A stretch of DNA of 64,000 nucleotides from Verrucomicrobiota bacterium (GTDB lineage: Bacteria > Verrucomicrobiota > Verrucomicrobiia > Chthoniobacterales > Terrimicrobiaceae). Each line of letters opens with the position of its first letter. Position 1 is the first letter of the stretch. The notes beneath the pieces were generated by a model that did not search any database, was not told where the DNA came from, and was given only the letters and a program-made list of their open reading frames with translations. The translations under genes were made by a program, and so were the position numbers. The DNA lies in NCBI GenBank assembly GCA_017305195.1, contig JAFKMU010000047.1, positions 186,001 through 250,000 on the forward strand, read 5' to 3'. Below, one piece after another: positions 20,591-29,771 of this stretch.

Positions 20591-21113
20591 GACGATCCTC
20601 CTCGTTGGCGGTTTCCTCGATGGGGCCTTCGAGTTCCGAGGCGTAATACGGCACTTCGCCGGGTGTGAAAGCCGGGAGGCCCGAGGTGGAGCGGGCGAGA
20701 ACGATCACCAGCTTCACGGTGATGCAGCTCACGAGCAGAAAGACGCCGACATCAAAAAGCAGCGGGGTGCCGATATGCACCTCACCGATGAGAGGCACGT
20801 AATCGAGATGGAGCTGATATTGCGTCAGGAACTGCCTGCCGAAAAGCATCGGCGCCGTGCCCGTAATCATGGCAAGGAGCAGTCCAAACGACGCCAGGCG
20901 CAGCGGCGGCACGGGGAGTTCGCGCTGAAGTTCCTCCCAGCCGCGCACGAGGCCGAGGAGAATGAACGACATGCCGGTCATGAGCCCGCCGATGAAGCCG
21001 CCGCCGGGCAGGTTGTGCCCGCGCAGCAGGAGATACACCGAGACGATGTTCACCAGCAGGAACACCAGCCCGATGAGGGCGCGCACGAGAAAGGAATCGG
21101 TGGTCGCTTTCAT
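20580..21113 (-). CDS. mnhB: Na+/H+ antiporter subunit B
   Basis: 177-aa membrane subunit with MrpB signatures GHNLPGGGFIGGLMTG and GTPLLFDVGVFLLV. Its start overlaps the mnhA stop by 4 nt. This gene plus mnhA-G make a complete seven-subunit (group 1) Mrp set. Confidence 0.95.
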   Translation of the reverse strand: MKATTDSFLVRALIGLVFLLVNIVSVYLLLRGHNLPGGGFIGGLMTGMSFILLGLVRGWEELQRELPVPPLRLASFGLLLAMITGTAPMLFGRQFLTQYQLHLDYVPLIGEVHIGTPLLFDVGVFLLVSCITVKLVIVLARSTSGLPAFTPGEVPYYASELEGPIEETANEEDRHAN

Positions 21114-23491
21114 GGCCTGCGTTTCTTTTCCAGGAAAAACCCGGGGGCTGACGCGGGATCGTTGCCCGCGCGACCACGTTTGTAGCGCATCATGAGTCCG
21201 AGTGCGCCGAGCGTAGCGACGAGGAGGACGGTGATTTCGCCAAGCGTGTCAAAGCCGCGAAAGTCCACGAGGATCGTATTCACGGCATTGGTGCCTTCCG
21301 CCAGGGGCTTGGAGAGTTCGAGGTACTTCGGCCCGATGGGATCGGGATGCGAATGCCTGTCGGCGAAAAGCACGAGGCAGGTCATCACCAGCCCGACCCC
21401 ACCGGAAAGGATCACGCGGAAGATTCGTCCCTTGGCCTCGCGCTTTTCCTCGGAGCGCAGGAGCTGCGAACTCGGAAAGCGTGAAAGGAGCAGGAGAATC
21501 ATCACCACCGAGGCGCTCTCCACGAGGATCTGCGTCATGGCGAGATCGGGAGCGCGGTACAGGACGAAGTAGAAGGTGAGAAAGAATCCGGCCACGGAAA
21601 GCGCGATCAGCTGAGTGGTCCAGCGACGGAGGACGATCACGCCCACCAGGGAGGCCGCGATCATAAAGGCGACGAAAGTATGGAGCGGCGACAGGCTGAT
21701 ATCGATGGCGCTAAAGCCCTCAAAAAAGCGGGTCGACGAAACGGCTACCGTGCCCGCCAGCGAGATGAGCAGGAAGAAGATCACGATGGGCAGGTAGGCC
21801 GGGGGCCAGTCGGCTCGCAAGGCGAGCGTGAGCTTTTTGGAGAAAACCGACAAGCCGTCCAGGCCTCGCTCAAAGGCGACATCGAAGCGAAGGAAGCCGG
21901 GGATTTCCGCGCGCTTCCAGCCACTCTTTTGACAAAGAAGGTACAGCCCGCCGCCGCATAATATGATGAGCGCCGTGGTGAGCACCTCGAGGTTAAAGCC
22001 GTGCCAGAGCGCGAGGTGAATTGGCTCCTCCTCCTGGAGTCCGGCGACCTTGATGGCGTTCAGCGTGCCATCGAGCAATCCCGGGAAGGCGCCGAGGATG
22101 AGCGCAGCCATGGCCAGCAGCAGCGGCGGCGTCTGGATCGCCCAGCCCGGGCGATGCACGGAGAGCGCATCCGGTTTGGAACCTGTGAAGACATTGAAAA
22201 ACAGGCGCGCGGCGAAGGCCACGGTGAGCGTCGCGGAAATAACGACGAGCGCAAACCATACCCACGCCTTGGCATCGACGAGATCGGCGAGCAGGAGTTC
22301 CTTGCTGATGAATCCTGTCGTAAGAGGCAGACCGGCCAGAGCGGCAACACCGATCGCCGCTGAGAACGCTGTCACCGGCATGTAGCGACCGAGGCCGCCA
22401 AGCCTCCGTACGTCGCGCAGGCCCGTGCAATGATCCACGATGCCCGCCGTCATGAAGAGCGAGCCTTTGTAAAGTACGTGACTCAGTACGTGAAGCGTGT
22501 CGGCCTGAATGCCCGTCTTACTGCCCACGCCATAGGCTCCAATCAGAAAGCCGAGCTGGCTGACAGTCGAGTAAGCGAGGATGGCCTTGAGGTCATTCGA
22601 GCGGAGCGCAAGAAACGCGCCGAGCAGCATGGTGAAAAAGCCAACCCCGCAGACGAGCCAGAACCAGAGCTCCAGAGAATGGAAGATGGGAAAAATCCGC
22701 CCTGTCAGAAACACGCCGAGCTTCACCATCGTGGCGGAGTGCAGGTAGGCGCTGACCGGAGTGGGAGCCGCCATGGCCCCGGGCAGCCAGAATTGAAACG
22801 GAAACTGCGCGGATTTGCCAAACGCACCGACCAAAAGCAGCACGCACGAGGCGGTAATCCAGCCCACGTCCTTGTAGTCGCTCAGCGATCCATCGGCCAG
22901 CCTGGCCAGCGAATACGTGCCCGAGGCAAGGCCCAACAGAATGATCCCGACCAGCATGCACAGGCCGGTCGCAGCGGTGACCAGCAAAGCCTGCCGGGCT
23001 CCTCGACGGGATTCGTCGCTCTCGTGGAAAAAGCCGATCAGCAGGAACGAGGCAACACCGGTCAGTTCCCAAAATACAAAAAGCAGTAGGAGGTTATTTG
23101 AGAAGACGGTGCCCAGCATTGCCGCCATGAAGAACAGTAGGCAGGAATAAAACCGGGCGTGGGCGTATTTCCTCCCAAGGTACTCTGCCGCATACCAGCA
23201 GACGAGCACGCCGATCGCGCAGATGACGAAGCCATAAAAGATCGACAGTCCATCGACGAGAAATGAGAGGTTCACGCCAAGCTGCGGCACCCAGGGAATC
23301 TCAAGGATCACACGAGGTTGAGAACCGGCCGAAGCGGCAATCCAGGCCAGCAACCCGGCTGAACCCAAAGGCGCAGCCGCGGTGAGATACCCCACCCGAG
23401 GCCCAAGTCGCGACGCCAGGGCAAGAACCAGCGGCACCGCCAGCACGGGAAGCAGGATCACTAAACTGAGGGTGATGGTCGTGGATGCCAT
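21110..23491 (-). CDS. mnhA: Na+/H+ antiporter subunit A
   Basis: 793-aa NuoL-like subunit with a fused C-terminal MbhD/MbhE-like region, as in group 1 MrpA. Functional residues are visible in FVFWELTGVASFLLIGFFHE, the HSATMVKLGVFL lysine helix and SHVLYKGSLFMTAG. Start ATG 23491 (MASTTITLSLVILL) begins directly at the first helix; upstream in-frame codons are hydrophilic and lie in the intergenic region. The complex exports Na+ against H+ and helps pH and salt homeostasis. Confidence 0.94.
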   Translation of the reverse strand: MASTTITLSLVILLPVLAVPLVLALASRLGPRVGYLTAAAPLGSAGLLAWIAASAGSQPRVILEIPWVPQLGVNLSFLVDGLSIFYGFVICAIGVLVCWYAAEYLGRKYAHARFYSCLLFFMAAMLGTVFSNNLLLLFVFWELTGVASFLLIGFFHESDESRRGARQALLVTAATGLCMLVGIILLGLASGTYSLARLADGSLSDYKDVGWITASCVLLLVGAFGKSAQFPFQFWLPGAMAAPTPVSAYLHSATMVKLGVFLTGRIFPIFHSLELWFWLVCGVGFFTMLLGAFLALRSNDLKAILAYSTVSQLGFLIGAYGVGSKTGIQADTLHVLSHVLYKGSLFMTAGIVDHCTGLRDVRRLGGLGRYMPVTAFSAAIGVAALAGLPLTTGFISKELLLADLVDAKAWVWFALVVISATLTVAFAARLFFNVFTGSKPDALSVHRPGWAIQTPPLLLAMAALILGAFPGLLDGTLNAIKVAGLQEEEPIHLALWHGFNLEVLTTALIILCGGGLYLLCQKSGWKRAEIPGFLRFDVAFERGLDGLSVFSKKLTLALRADWPPAYLPIVIFFLLISLAGTVAVSSTRFFEGFSAIDISLSPLHTFVAFMIAASLVGVIVLRRWTTQLIALSVAGFFLTFYFVLYRAPDLAMTQILVESASVVMILLLLSRFPSSQLLRSEEKREAKGRIFRVILSGGVGLVMTCLVLFADRHSHPDPIGPKYLELSKPLAEGTNAVNTILVDFRGFDTLGEITVLLVATLGALGLMMRYKRGRAGNDPASAPGFFLEKKRRP

Positions 23492-23794
23492 GGCGATTTC
23501 CCGGAAATCAGCTGCCCATGCGCCTGTTGGCGGACCGGCGGCGAGAAAGTAGCCGCACATTGGGATGGAGGCAACCCCCGGAAAGCAATTTTTGGCACAA
23601 AAATCTTTCCCTCCATCCGCTGCAACTTGCTCGCCAGCAAAGAGCTGACCAAGTTCCCTCAGAACACCAATCCAGTCGCTCCGACCGGTAAAACCACCTC
23701 TCTGGAGATGGCAGGGCGGGAAGATGCTCAACGGATATAGCACCGAGACGCTCGCCCGTTGAGCTGCGTTGGAGAAGGATGGCTGTTTTCCGCA
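23492..23794. other. Intergenic region between divergent mnhA and GH30 genes
   Basis: About 300 bp that must carry the promoters of the Mrp operon (leftwards) and the GH30 gene (rightwards). I see no convincing sigma-70 boxes, riboswitch, repeat or small gene in it. Confidence 0.5.
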
Positions 23795-25144
23795 ATGCAC
23801 TCGCCCTTTCGTCACTTCCTGACTGCGCAAAACTCATCGTATCGAATCTCTGAACAAACGTCCCCCGCCCCAGTGGAGGGACCGGCAAGTGTTTCCGTGC
23901 TCGCCGACGAGCGCGTGCTCTTCCAGACGCATCTCGGATTTGGCGGCGCCTTCACCGAGGCGGCGGCGCATACGTACTACAAGCTGAGCGAGAAAAACCG
24001 GGAAGCGTTTTTACGCGCCTATTTTGATCCGGCGGATGGGAATCGCTACACCCTGTGCCGGACCCACATCAACAGCTGCGATTTCGCACTCGGCAACTAT
24101 GCCAGTGTCGAGCAGGACGGCGACACCGACCTCAAAACCTTCACCCTCTCCCGAGAGCGCAAAGAACTCCTGCCTCTGATCAAATCAGCTCTGGCAGCAA
24201 CCAGAGAGAAGGTGCTTCTGTTTGCCTCACCCTGGTCGCCCCCCGCATGGATGAAGACCACCGGACAGATGAACAAAGGCGGCAAGCTCAAGCCGGAATA
24301 TCGTACAGCGTGGGCGGAATATTATGTACGCTACATTCGCGAGATGGAGGCGGAGGGTATCGCGATCTGGGGCATTACGGTGCAAAACGAACCGGCCGCC
24401 GTCCAACCATGGGATTCCTGTGTGTATACTGCGGAGGAGGAGCGTGATTTCGTCCGCGACCATCTTGGGCCAGCCTTGGAGAAGGCGGGATTGTCTCACA
24501 TAAAGATCATCATCTGGGATCACAATCGCGACCTGCTGGTTCATCGCGCGAGTGTGGCCTATCACGATGCCGAGGCGTCCAAGTACATCTGGGGCGCGGG
24601 ATTCCATTGGTACGTGGCCGACAAGTTTGACAACGTGCGACTGCTCCACGATGCCTGGCCCGACAAGCATCTCCTCTTCACCGAAGGCTGCCAGGAAGCA
24701 GGTACTCACATCGGGGCATGGCATCTGGGCGAGCGCTATGCGCGCTCCATCATCAACGACCTGAATCGCTGGACGGAAGGCTGGGTCGATTGGAATCTCC
24801 TGCTCGATGAACAGGGCGGGCCGAACCACGTGGGCAACTATTGCAGCGCGCCGATCCTGGCCGATACACAGACCGACACGCTGCACTTTCAGTCCTCCTA
24901 TTATTATATCGGCCACTTCTCGCGATTCATCCGCTCAGGCGCGCGGCGCGCTCTCTGCGCGACGACCTCTGACGCAGTCGAGGCCACGGCGTACCTCAAC
25001 CCCGATGGCTCACTCGCCGTGGTTGTGATGAATCCGCTCGATGAGGGAATCTCACTCGATCTTTCCGTCAGCGGGCAAACCACGTTGGTGGCGCAGCCCG
25101 CGCACTCGATCTCGACCTTCGTCTACCCGGCAGCCGATCGCTAG
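23795..25144 (+). CDS. Glycoside hydrolase family 30 (glucosylceramidase-like)
   Basis: 449-aa clan GH-A hydrolase. The acid/base Glu is in ITVQNEP (about 199) and the nucleophile Glu in LLFTEGCQ (about 297); GFGGAFTEAAAH and PWSPPAWMKTTGQMN are family hallmarks. A C-terminal beta-sandwich ends the protein. No signal peptide is visible from ATG 23795, which has a GGAGAAGGA about 15 nt upstream; TTG 23759 is an alternative. The substrate (beta-glucoside, xylan or glycolipid) cannot be fixed. The stop overlaps the convergent FAD-protein stop. Confidence 0.9.
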   Translation: MHSPFRHFLTAQNSSYRISEQTSPAPVEGPASVSVLADERVLFQTHLGFGGAFTEAAAHTYYKLSEKNREAFLRAYFDPADGNRYTLCRTHINSCDFALGNYASVEQDGDTDLKTFTLSRERKELLPLIKSALAATREKVLLFASPWSPPAWMKTTGQMNKGGKLKPEYRTAWAEYYVRYIREMEAEGIAIWGITVQNEPAAVQPWDSCVYTAEEERDFVRDHLGPALEKAGLSHIKIIIWDHNRDLLVHRASVAYHDAEASKYIWGAGFHWYVADKFDNVRLLHDAWPDKHLLFTEGCQEAGTHIGAWHLGERYARSIINDLNRWTEGWVDWNLLLDEQGGPNHVGNYCSAPILADTQTDTLHFQSSYYYIGHFSRFIRSGARRALCATTSDAVEATAYLNPDGSLAVVVMNPLDEGISLDLSVSGQTTLVAQPAHSISTFVYPAADR

Positions 25145-26484
25145 ATAATCAGCGAACCGCCATCGGTCAGGGTCGAGCGCAATTTCTCGGGATCGATCCG
25201 GGCCGCCGGAAGGTCGTCGCGCAGGGCCAGAAAGGCAGCCGCGCCCGCAGCCTCCCCGGTCTGGTTCATGTTCACCATCACGCGGATCGCGGCATGAGCC
25301 TGCTCGTCGGCATCAATGAAACGTCCGGCCGCCAGCAGGTTGTCGTAAGGGCCGACCGGCACGAGCGATCGATACGGAATTTGGTAAAACGTCGGATTTC
25401 CCTCTGTCTCGAGACGCCAGCGTGACCGTACATCCGGAAAGCCAGGGCGGGCATAGGTTTCCGTGCCATCCAGATAGCGCAGAGTGATGCCCGGCTTGTC
25501 GGCATGGTGAATATCGACCCGGTACGAGCCGTTGGCGATGGCGTCGGAAAATCGCCTCCCGTGAAGCACCTCGTCACCCGTGAGCCGATGCAGGCAGCGC
25601 ACGTGCCGCGTCTCACGAATACCGATACGCGCAGGAAGAGACTGCAATGAGAGACGGGCTCCGGGGGCATACTTGCGCAGCAGGTCGTGGATGGCCCGCA
25701 CCTGTCGCCTGCCCTCGATTTCCGCCGCCGCAAAGCCTTCGCTCGTCGCACAATCCTGATACACCCTCGTAGCCGCCAGCATGTAGGATGTCGAATCCGG
25801 CACCATCGCTCCCCAGGCAAAACCCTCGGGCAGCCCGAACTCCGCGCCGTGCTGGCGGATCAAGGCTTGCCAGTCCACTCCGCGAAGGCCATCCCATCCT
25901 CCAAACAAGGCGCAGGTCGTGGATGGCTGGCCATGATGCGCCCGATAGGTCTCCACATCGGCGCGCGCGCAGAGATCCCCGTCTCCGCTCGCATCGATGA
26001 AGAAACGGGCGCGGATCGCGCCACGTCCTGACTTCGTCTCGACCGCAACCCCGGCAAGCCGTCCATCCTCGATCAACGGAGCCGCAAAGGCGGCATGGAG
26101 CCAAGGCGCGATGCCGTGCTCGATCACGAGTTCATCGAGTTCGATCTGCATCTCGGCGGGATTGAACGCCCAGGCCCATGAAGGGTCGCGCTCCCGATCC
26201 TTGACGGCGCCGCGCTTTCTCAGGCGCTCAATGAGTTCCACCGACAAGCCTCGAAAAATCTGGCGCTCAAAGGCCTCATCATACGAACTGTGCCAGACGC
26301 TCACCAGGGAGAGCGTCGCCACGCCGCCAAAGCATCCCATTCGCTCAACGATCCCGACCGACAGCCCCAGCCGCGCAGCCCGGATGGCGGCGAACACACC
26401 CGTGCAGGAGCCGCCGATGACACAGAGATCGTACTCCCCGAGGATGGGAATGTCGCGCGCGGGTTCATAAAAGGAAGCAGACAT
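25141..26484 (-). CDS. FAD-dependent oxidoreductase (FAD_oxidored family)
   Basis: 447 aa. A dinucleotide-binding fold opens the protein (CVIGGSCTGVFAAIRAARLG with the ribose Glu in IVERMG), and the second FAD motif is ARFFIDASGDGDLCARADVE. This PF12831-type family is frequent in Verrucomicrobia and Planctomycetes near carbohydrate genes; substrates are mostly unknown. There is no signal peptide. It is divergent from the AraC regulator at 26591, which may control it. Confidence 0.85.
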   Translation of the reverse strand: MSASFYEPARDIPILGEYDLCVIGGSCTGVFAAIRAARLGLSVGIVERMGCFGGVATLSLVSVWHSSYDEAFERQIFRGLSVELIERLRKRGAVKDRERDPSWAWAFNPAEMQIELDELVIEHGIAPWLHAAFAAPLIEDGRLAGVAVETKSGRGAIRARFFIDASGDGDLCARADVETYRAHHGQPSTTCALFGGWDGLRGVDWQALIRQHGAEFGLPEGFAWGAMVPDSTSYMLAATRVYQDCATSEGFAAAEIEGRRQVRAIHDLLRKYAPGARLSLQSLPARIGIRETRHVRCLHRLTGDEVLHGRRFSDAIANGSYRVDIHHADKPGITLRYLDGTETYARPGFPDVRSRWRLETEGNPTFYQIPYRSLVPVGPYDNLLAAGRFIDADEQAHAAIRVMVNMNQTGEAAGAAAFLALRDDLPAARIDPEKLRSTLTDGGSLII

Positions 26485-26590
26485 GCGGACATCTTCGCGC
26501 CGCCCGTCAACAGCATCCAGAATCAACCCATGGCCTGCCCGGATAATGACATGGATAAAACCACCAATCCGGAGTTAGTCTTTCTGGGAA

Positions 26591-27451
26591 ATGAAGTCCC
26601 CGTCGAACTCTGGTCTCGCCGCCCTGGCGGCCGAGTGCCTGCGCCGAAAGCTTGAGGTAAAAAATGTCAACTGCCGTTTTTTTGCCAAAGGCGAGAGCAC
26701 CCGGGACGAGATCATCACCACGCATCGTTTCATTCTCATCCTCGAGGGGGAGCTCCGGTACACGTTCGACGGAGCAGCGAAGCGGCTCCGGGCGGGCACT
26801 CAGTTCCTCGTTCCCGCGTGGGTGCGGAGAGTCTGGACCACGCCGCAGGGTACGGGCTGCACGATCACCTGGTGCGAGTTTGATGATCCGACGGAAGAGA
26901 TTCATGCCTTTCTGCAGCGAAGACTTTCCCCGTCCGAACTGGCGGTGGAACGTCGCGCGAGCAAGAGCCTGCTGAAGCTGTATCGCCAGCCTCCCGACGA
27001 ATGGCGCACCCTTCATCTGGAGGCCGCACTCAAGGTGACCCTGACCCGCTTCCTTCACCACGCCCAGCCGCCAGCGACCACTGACCGCCCCGTGTCTGCC
27101 TCGACGATCCACCCCCGTGTAAAGGAGGCGCTGCGCTGGGCGCACGAACATTTCGCAGATCGCGATGCCCTGTCCCGGCTGATTGAGGTGGCAGACCTCA
27201 GCCCCAACTACCTGCGCAGCCTTTTCCTGGAAGCAACGCTCTGCACCCCGCACGAGTACGTCGAACACCTGCGCCTCCGCCACGCCCGCTACCTGCTGCG
27301 CGAGTCCCACTGGCAGCTCAAACGCATCGCCGCCGAGGTGGGCTACGATGATCCCTTGTATTTCTCACGGCTCTACCGGCGCTTCTGGAAACACCCGCCG
27401 AGCGAGGAGCGTCAGCCCGCGGAAAAACTCACGACCTCATCCCGGCGCTGA
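26591..27451 (+). CDS. AraC-family transcriptional regulator
   Basis: 286 aa. The N-terminal cupin-like sensing domain (FILILEGELRYTFDGAAKRL) is followed by the C-terminal double HTH at about 180-280 (LIEVADLSPNYLRSLF; IAAEVGYDDPLYFSRLYRRF). It is transcribed away from the FAD oxidoreductase gene across a 106-bp gap, the usual arrangement for a sugar-responsive activator and its target. Confidence 0.9.
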   Translation: MKSPSNSGLAALAAECLRRKLEVKNVNCRFFAKGESTRDEIITTHRFILILEGELRYTFDGAAKRLRAGTQFLVPAWVRRVWTTPQGTGCTITWCEFDDPTEEIHAFLQRRLSPSELAVERRASKSLLKLYRQPPDEWRTLHLEAALKVTLTRFLHHAQPPATTDRPVSASTIHPRVKEALRWAHEHFADRDALSRLIEVADLSPNYLRSLFLEATLCTPHEYVEHLRLRHARYLLRESHWQLKRIAAEVGYDDPLYFSRLYRRFWKHPPSEERQPAEKLTTSSRR

Positions 27452-27498
27452 ATCCTGCCGCCGGACGCGCAACACGCCAAAACAAAGCGCCCCGCGAA

Positions 27499-28359
27499 CT
27501 ACACCGTCGGGATCGTCCCGCCATCGATCACGTACTCCGAGCCGTGAATCGCACCAGCGCGATCCGAGGCAAGGAAGGCCGCCAGTTCCGCTACCTCTGC
27601 CGGATAGGCCGGGCGTCCCAGAGGGATGCCGCCGAGAGCAGCCATGATACTCTGGCGAGCAGCCTCATCGTCGGTCCCATTGGCTTCCGCCAATCGGTGA
27701 ACCATACGCTCCGCGGCGGAGGTCATAATCCAGCCCGGAGCGATTGAGTTGACTCGGATGCCCTGGGGACCGAGTTCCTTCGAAAGCGCCTTGCTATAGA
27801 CCGAGAGGGCTGCCTTGGCTGCGGCATACGCCGTGGTGGACTCGTGCAGCGGCAGTCTGCGCTGGATCGAGCTGACGTGCAGGACAACGCCCCGCACCTG
27901 GTCCGAAAGCATCCGAGGGATCAGCGCACGGTCAAGACGCACGGCAGCGAACAGGTTGAGATCGATCTCCTCCTGCCAGAAAAAATCCGTCGCCGCCGCA
28001 AAACCGCCGCCAGGAGTGCGGGACCCGCCGACATTATGGACAAGGATATCCACGCCGCCAAACCTCTCCAGAACTGTCTCCGCTACCGTGGCAACACCCT
28101 CCGGAGTCGAAACATCCGCCTGGACAAAGAGATCCGGCGACAGCCCGGTGGGAAGTGGTGATCGCGCGGTCGTGCCAACCACAGCCCCGGCCTGAGCGAA
28201 GCGGCGGACCATTGCCTCGCCTGCTCCCTGGGTGCCCCCGGTGACGAACACCCTCTTGCCGGAAAACTCCCCATCGCCTCGGAAAGGCTCGCTCCTCGTC
28301 ACACCATCCTCCTGTCTTTCCGACCGCCCTGCCCCGATTCCCGGAATTTCTTCTTTCAT
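27499..28359 (-). CDS. Short-chain dehydrogenase/reductase
   Basis: 286-aa classical SDR. NAD(P) binding by VTGGTQGAGEAMVRRF, active-site Ser in LHVSSIQRR and YxxxK in TAYAAAKAAL; the IDGGTIPTV end is typical. The start at 28359 (MKEEIPGIGAG) lies 28 bp from a divergent HxlR-type repressor, which probably regulates it. The substrate is unknown. Confidence 0.88.
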   Translation of the reverse strand: MKEEIPGIGAGRSERQEDGVTRSEPFRGDGEFSGKRVFVTGGTQGAGEAMVRRFAQAGAVVGTTARSPLPTGLSPDLFVQADVSTPEGVATVAETVLERFGGVDILVHNVGGSRTPGGGFAAATDFFWQEEIDLNLFAAVRLDRALIPRMLSDQVRGVVLHVSSIQRRLPLHESTTAYAAAKAALSVYSKALSKELGPQGIRVNSIAPGWIMTSAAERMVHRLAEANGTDDEAARQSIMAALGGIPLGRPAYPAEVAELAAFLASDRAGAIHGSEYVIDGGTIPTV

Positions 28360-28387
28360 GAGCCAACGATACAGATAAACCCACTTT

Positions 28388-28777
28388 ATGGGGAGAACGC
28401 ACAAAAAAGTAAGTATCCAGCGCAAAGGCAGGGAATGGACGCGCATCTCGGCTGCGCAGGGAGTAGAGAGCGCCCTGCGCATGCTGGAGGGCCGATGGAA
28501 ATTCCTCATTCTTTTCCAGCTCTTCGGAGGAGAAGTCCGAAGGTTCTCCGAACTCGAGCGCGCGATTCCCGCCGTGACGCAGAAGATGCTCGCCCAGCAG
28601 CTCCGCCAGATGGAGCGCGACGGGATTGTGCATCGCAAGGTCTATCCGGAGATACCTCCCAAGGTGGAATATTCGCTCACGGAATGGGGTCAGTCGCTAT
28701 GCCCCGCGCTCGACGCTCTCCTGAAGTGGGCCGAACTCAGGCCGGAGAAATCCGCGGAAAAACCAGCCGGCGCATGA
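28388..28777 (+). CDS. HxlR-family transcriptional regulator
   Basis: 129-aa winged-helix regulator. Typical HxlR features are LEGRWKFLILFQLFGGEVRRFSEL, ITQKMLAQQLRQME-like helix 3 (AVTQKMLAQQLRQMERDGI) and YSLTEWGQSL. These often respond to aldehydes or redox stress and control a neighbouring oxidoreductase, here the divergent SDR. Confidence 0.9.
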   Translation: MGRTHKKVSIQRKGREWTRISAAQGVESALRMLEGRWKFLILFQLFGGEVRRFSELERAIPAVTQKMLAQQLRQMERDGIVHRKVYPEIPPKVEYSLTEWGQSLCPALDALLKWAELRPEKSAEKPAGA

Positions 28778-28838
28778 ACCCGCGCCAGGCCGTCTGTACC
28801 GGTCTAGAATCCGAAGATTTGCGACTGTTCAACATCAG

Positions 28839-29771
28839 TTGCTCGTGCAATATCCGCGCGTTGTTTTGAATACGAACGCCCATACCCGCCAGGGAGTGAT
28901 CTACGCCTTGTTCGCGTATGGGTCGTGGGGACTGTTCCCGCTCTACTGGAAGCAATTTGGCACGATCCCGGCGGCGGAAGTGATCTGTCACCGGCTGCTG
29001 TGGTCGCTGGTTTTCCTCCTGATCCTCGGAGTCGTCCTGAGACAAATGTCGCCTTGCGTCAGGGTCCTCAAGACGCCGAAACTTGTCGGTCTTCTTTTCC
29101 TCACTGCCGCCCTCCTTAGCTTCAACTGGGGGTTGTTTGTCTATGGCGTCAATACGGGGCAGGTGGTGGAGACCAGCCTGGGATACTTTATCAATCCCCT
29201 GGTCAATGTGCTGCTCGGAGCTCTGGTGCTCAGGGAACGCCTGACGAGGTCGCAAGTCGTGGCCGTCTTGCTGGCGCTGGCGGGCGTAGTATATTTCGGC
29301 TGGCATCTCTGGAAGGTCCCCTGGATCGCCCTGGGCATCGCGTCGAGCTTCGGAATTTACGGTCTCCTTCGCAAAATGGTGCCGATCGATCCCCTGCCCG
29401 GGCTGATCGTTGAGACTGCGGTCATGGCTCCGGTGGCGCTGGTCTTGCTCGGGGTGTTCGCGCGGCATGGGTCGATGCATTTCCTCGATACTCCCAAGAT
29501 CACCCTGCTCCTGATGGGAGGCGGGATCGTTACGGCGTTTCCGCTCATCTGGTTTATCTCCGCCGCGAAGCTCCTGCCACTCTCGACCCTGGGGTTCTTT
29601 CAGTATCTCGCGCCCACGTTGCAGCTCATGGTGGGCGTCTTCGTGTTTCATGAGAGATTCACACTCCGCGATGGCGTTGCCTTTGCGTTAATCTGGACGG
29701 CCATCGCGATCTTTCTCGGCTCCTCCCGGTTCCGGGCCAGGAAGGAACCTGTGATCGAACCGGCGGCCTAG
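28839..29771 (+). CDS. rarD: RarD-family EamA transporter
   Basis: Ten-helix DMT-superfamily permease of about 310 aa. The N-terminal RQGVIYALFAYGSWGLFPLYWK segment and GLFVYGVNTGQVVETSLGYFINPL are RarD hallmarks. No ATG precedes the first helix; TTG 28839, GTG 28845 and TTG 28866 are candidates, so the start is uncertain. The substrate is unknown (chloramphenicol sensitivity is the historical phenotype). The stop overlaps the convergent cydC-like stop by 4 nt. Confidence 0.87.
   Translation: MLVQYPRVVLNTNAHTRQGVIYALFAYGSWGLFPLYWKQFGTIPAAEVICHRLLWSLVFLLILGVVLRQMSPCVRVLKTPKLVGLLFLTAALLSFNWGLFVYGVNTGQVVETSLGYFINPLVNVLLGALVLRERLTRSQVVAVLLALAGVVYFGWHLWKVPWIALGIASSFGIYGLLRKMVPIDPLPGLIVETAVMAPVALVLLGVFARHGSMHFLDTPKITLLLMGGGIVTAFPLIWFISAAKLLPLSTLGFFQYLAPTLQLMVGVFVFHERFTLRDGVAFALIWTAIAIFLGSSRFRARKEPVIEPAA

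Noticed and set aside
17626..23491. Complex I (nuo) genes
   Set aside because: Subunits A, C and D resemble NuoL, NuoK and NuoM, but the set A-B-C-D-E-F-G with small E, F and G subunits is the Mrp/Mnh antiporter, and no NADH or quinone-site subunits are present.
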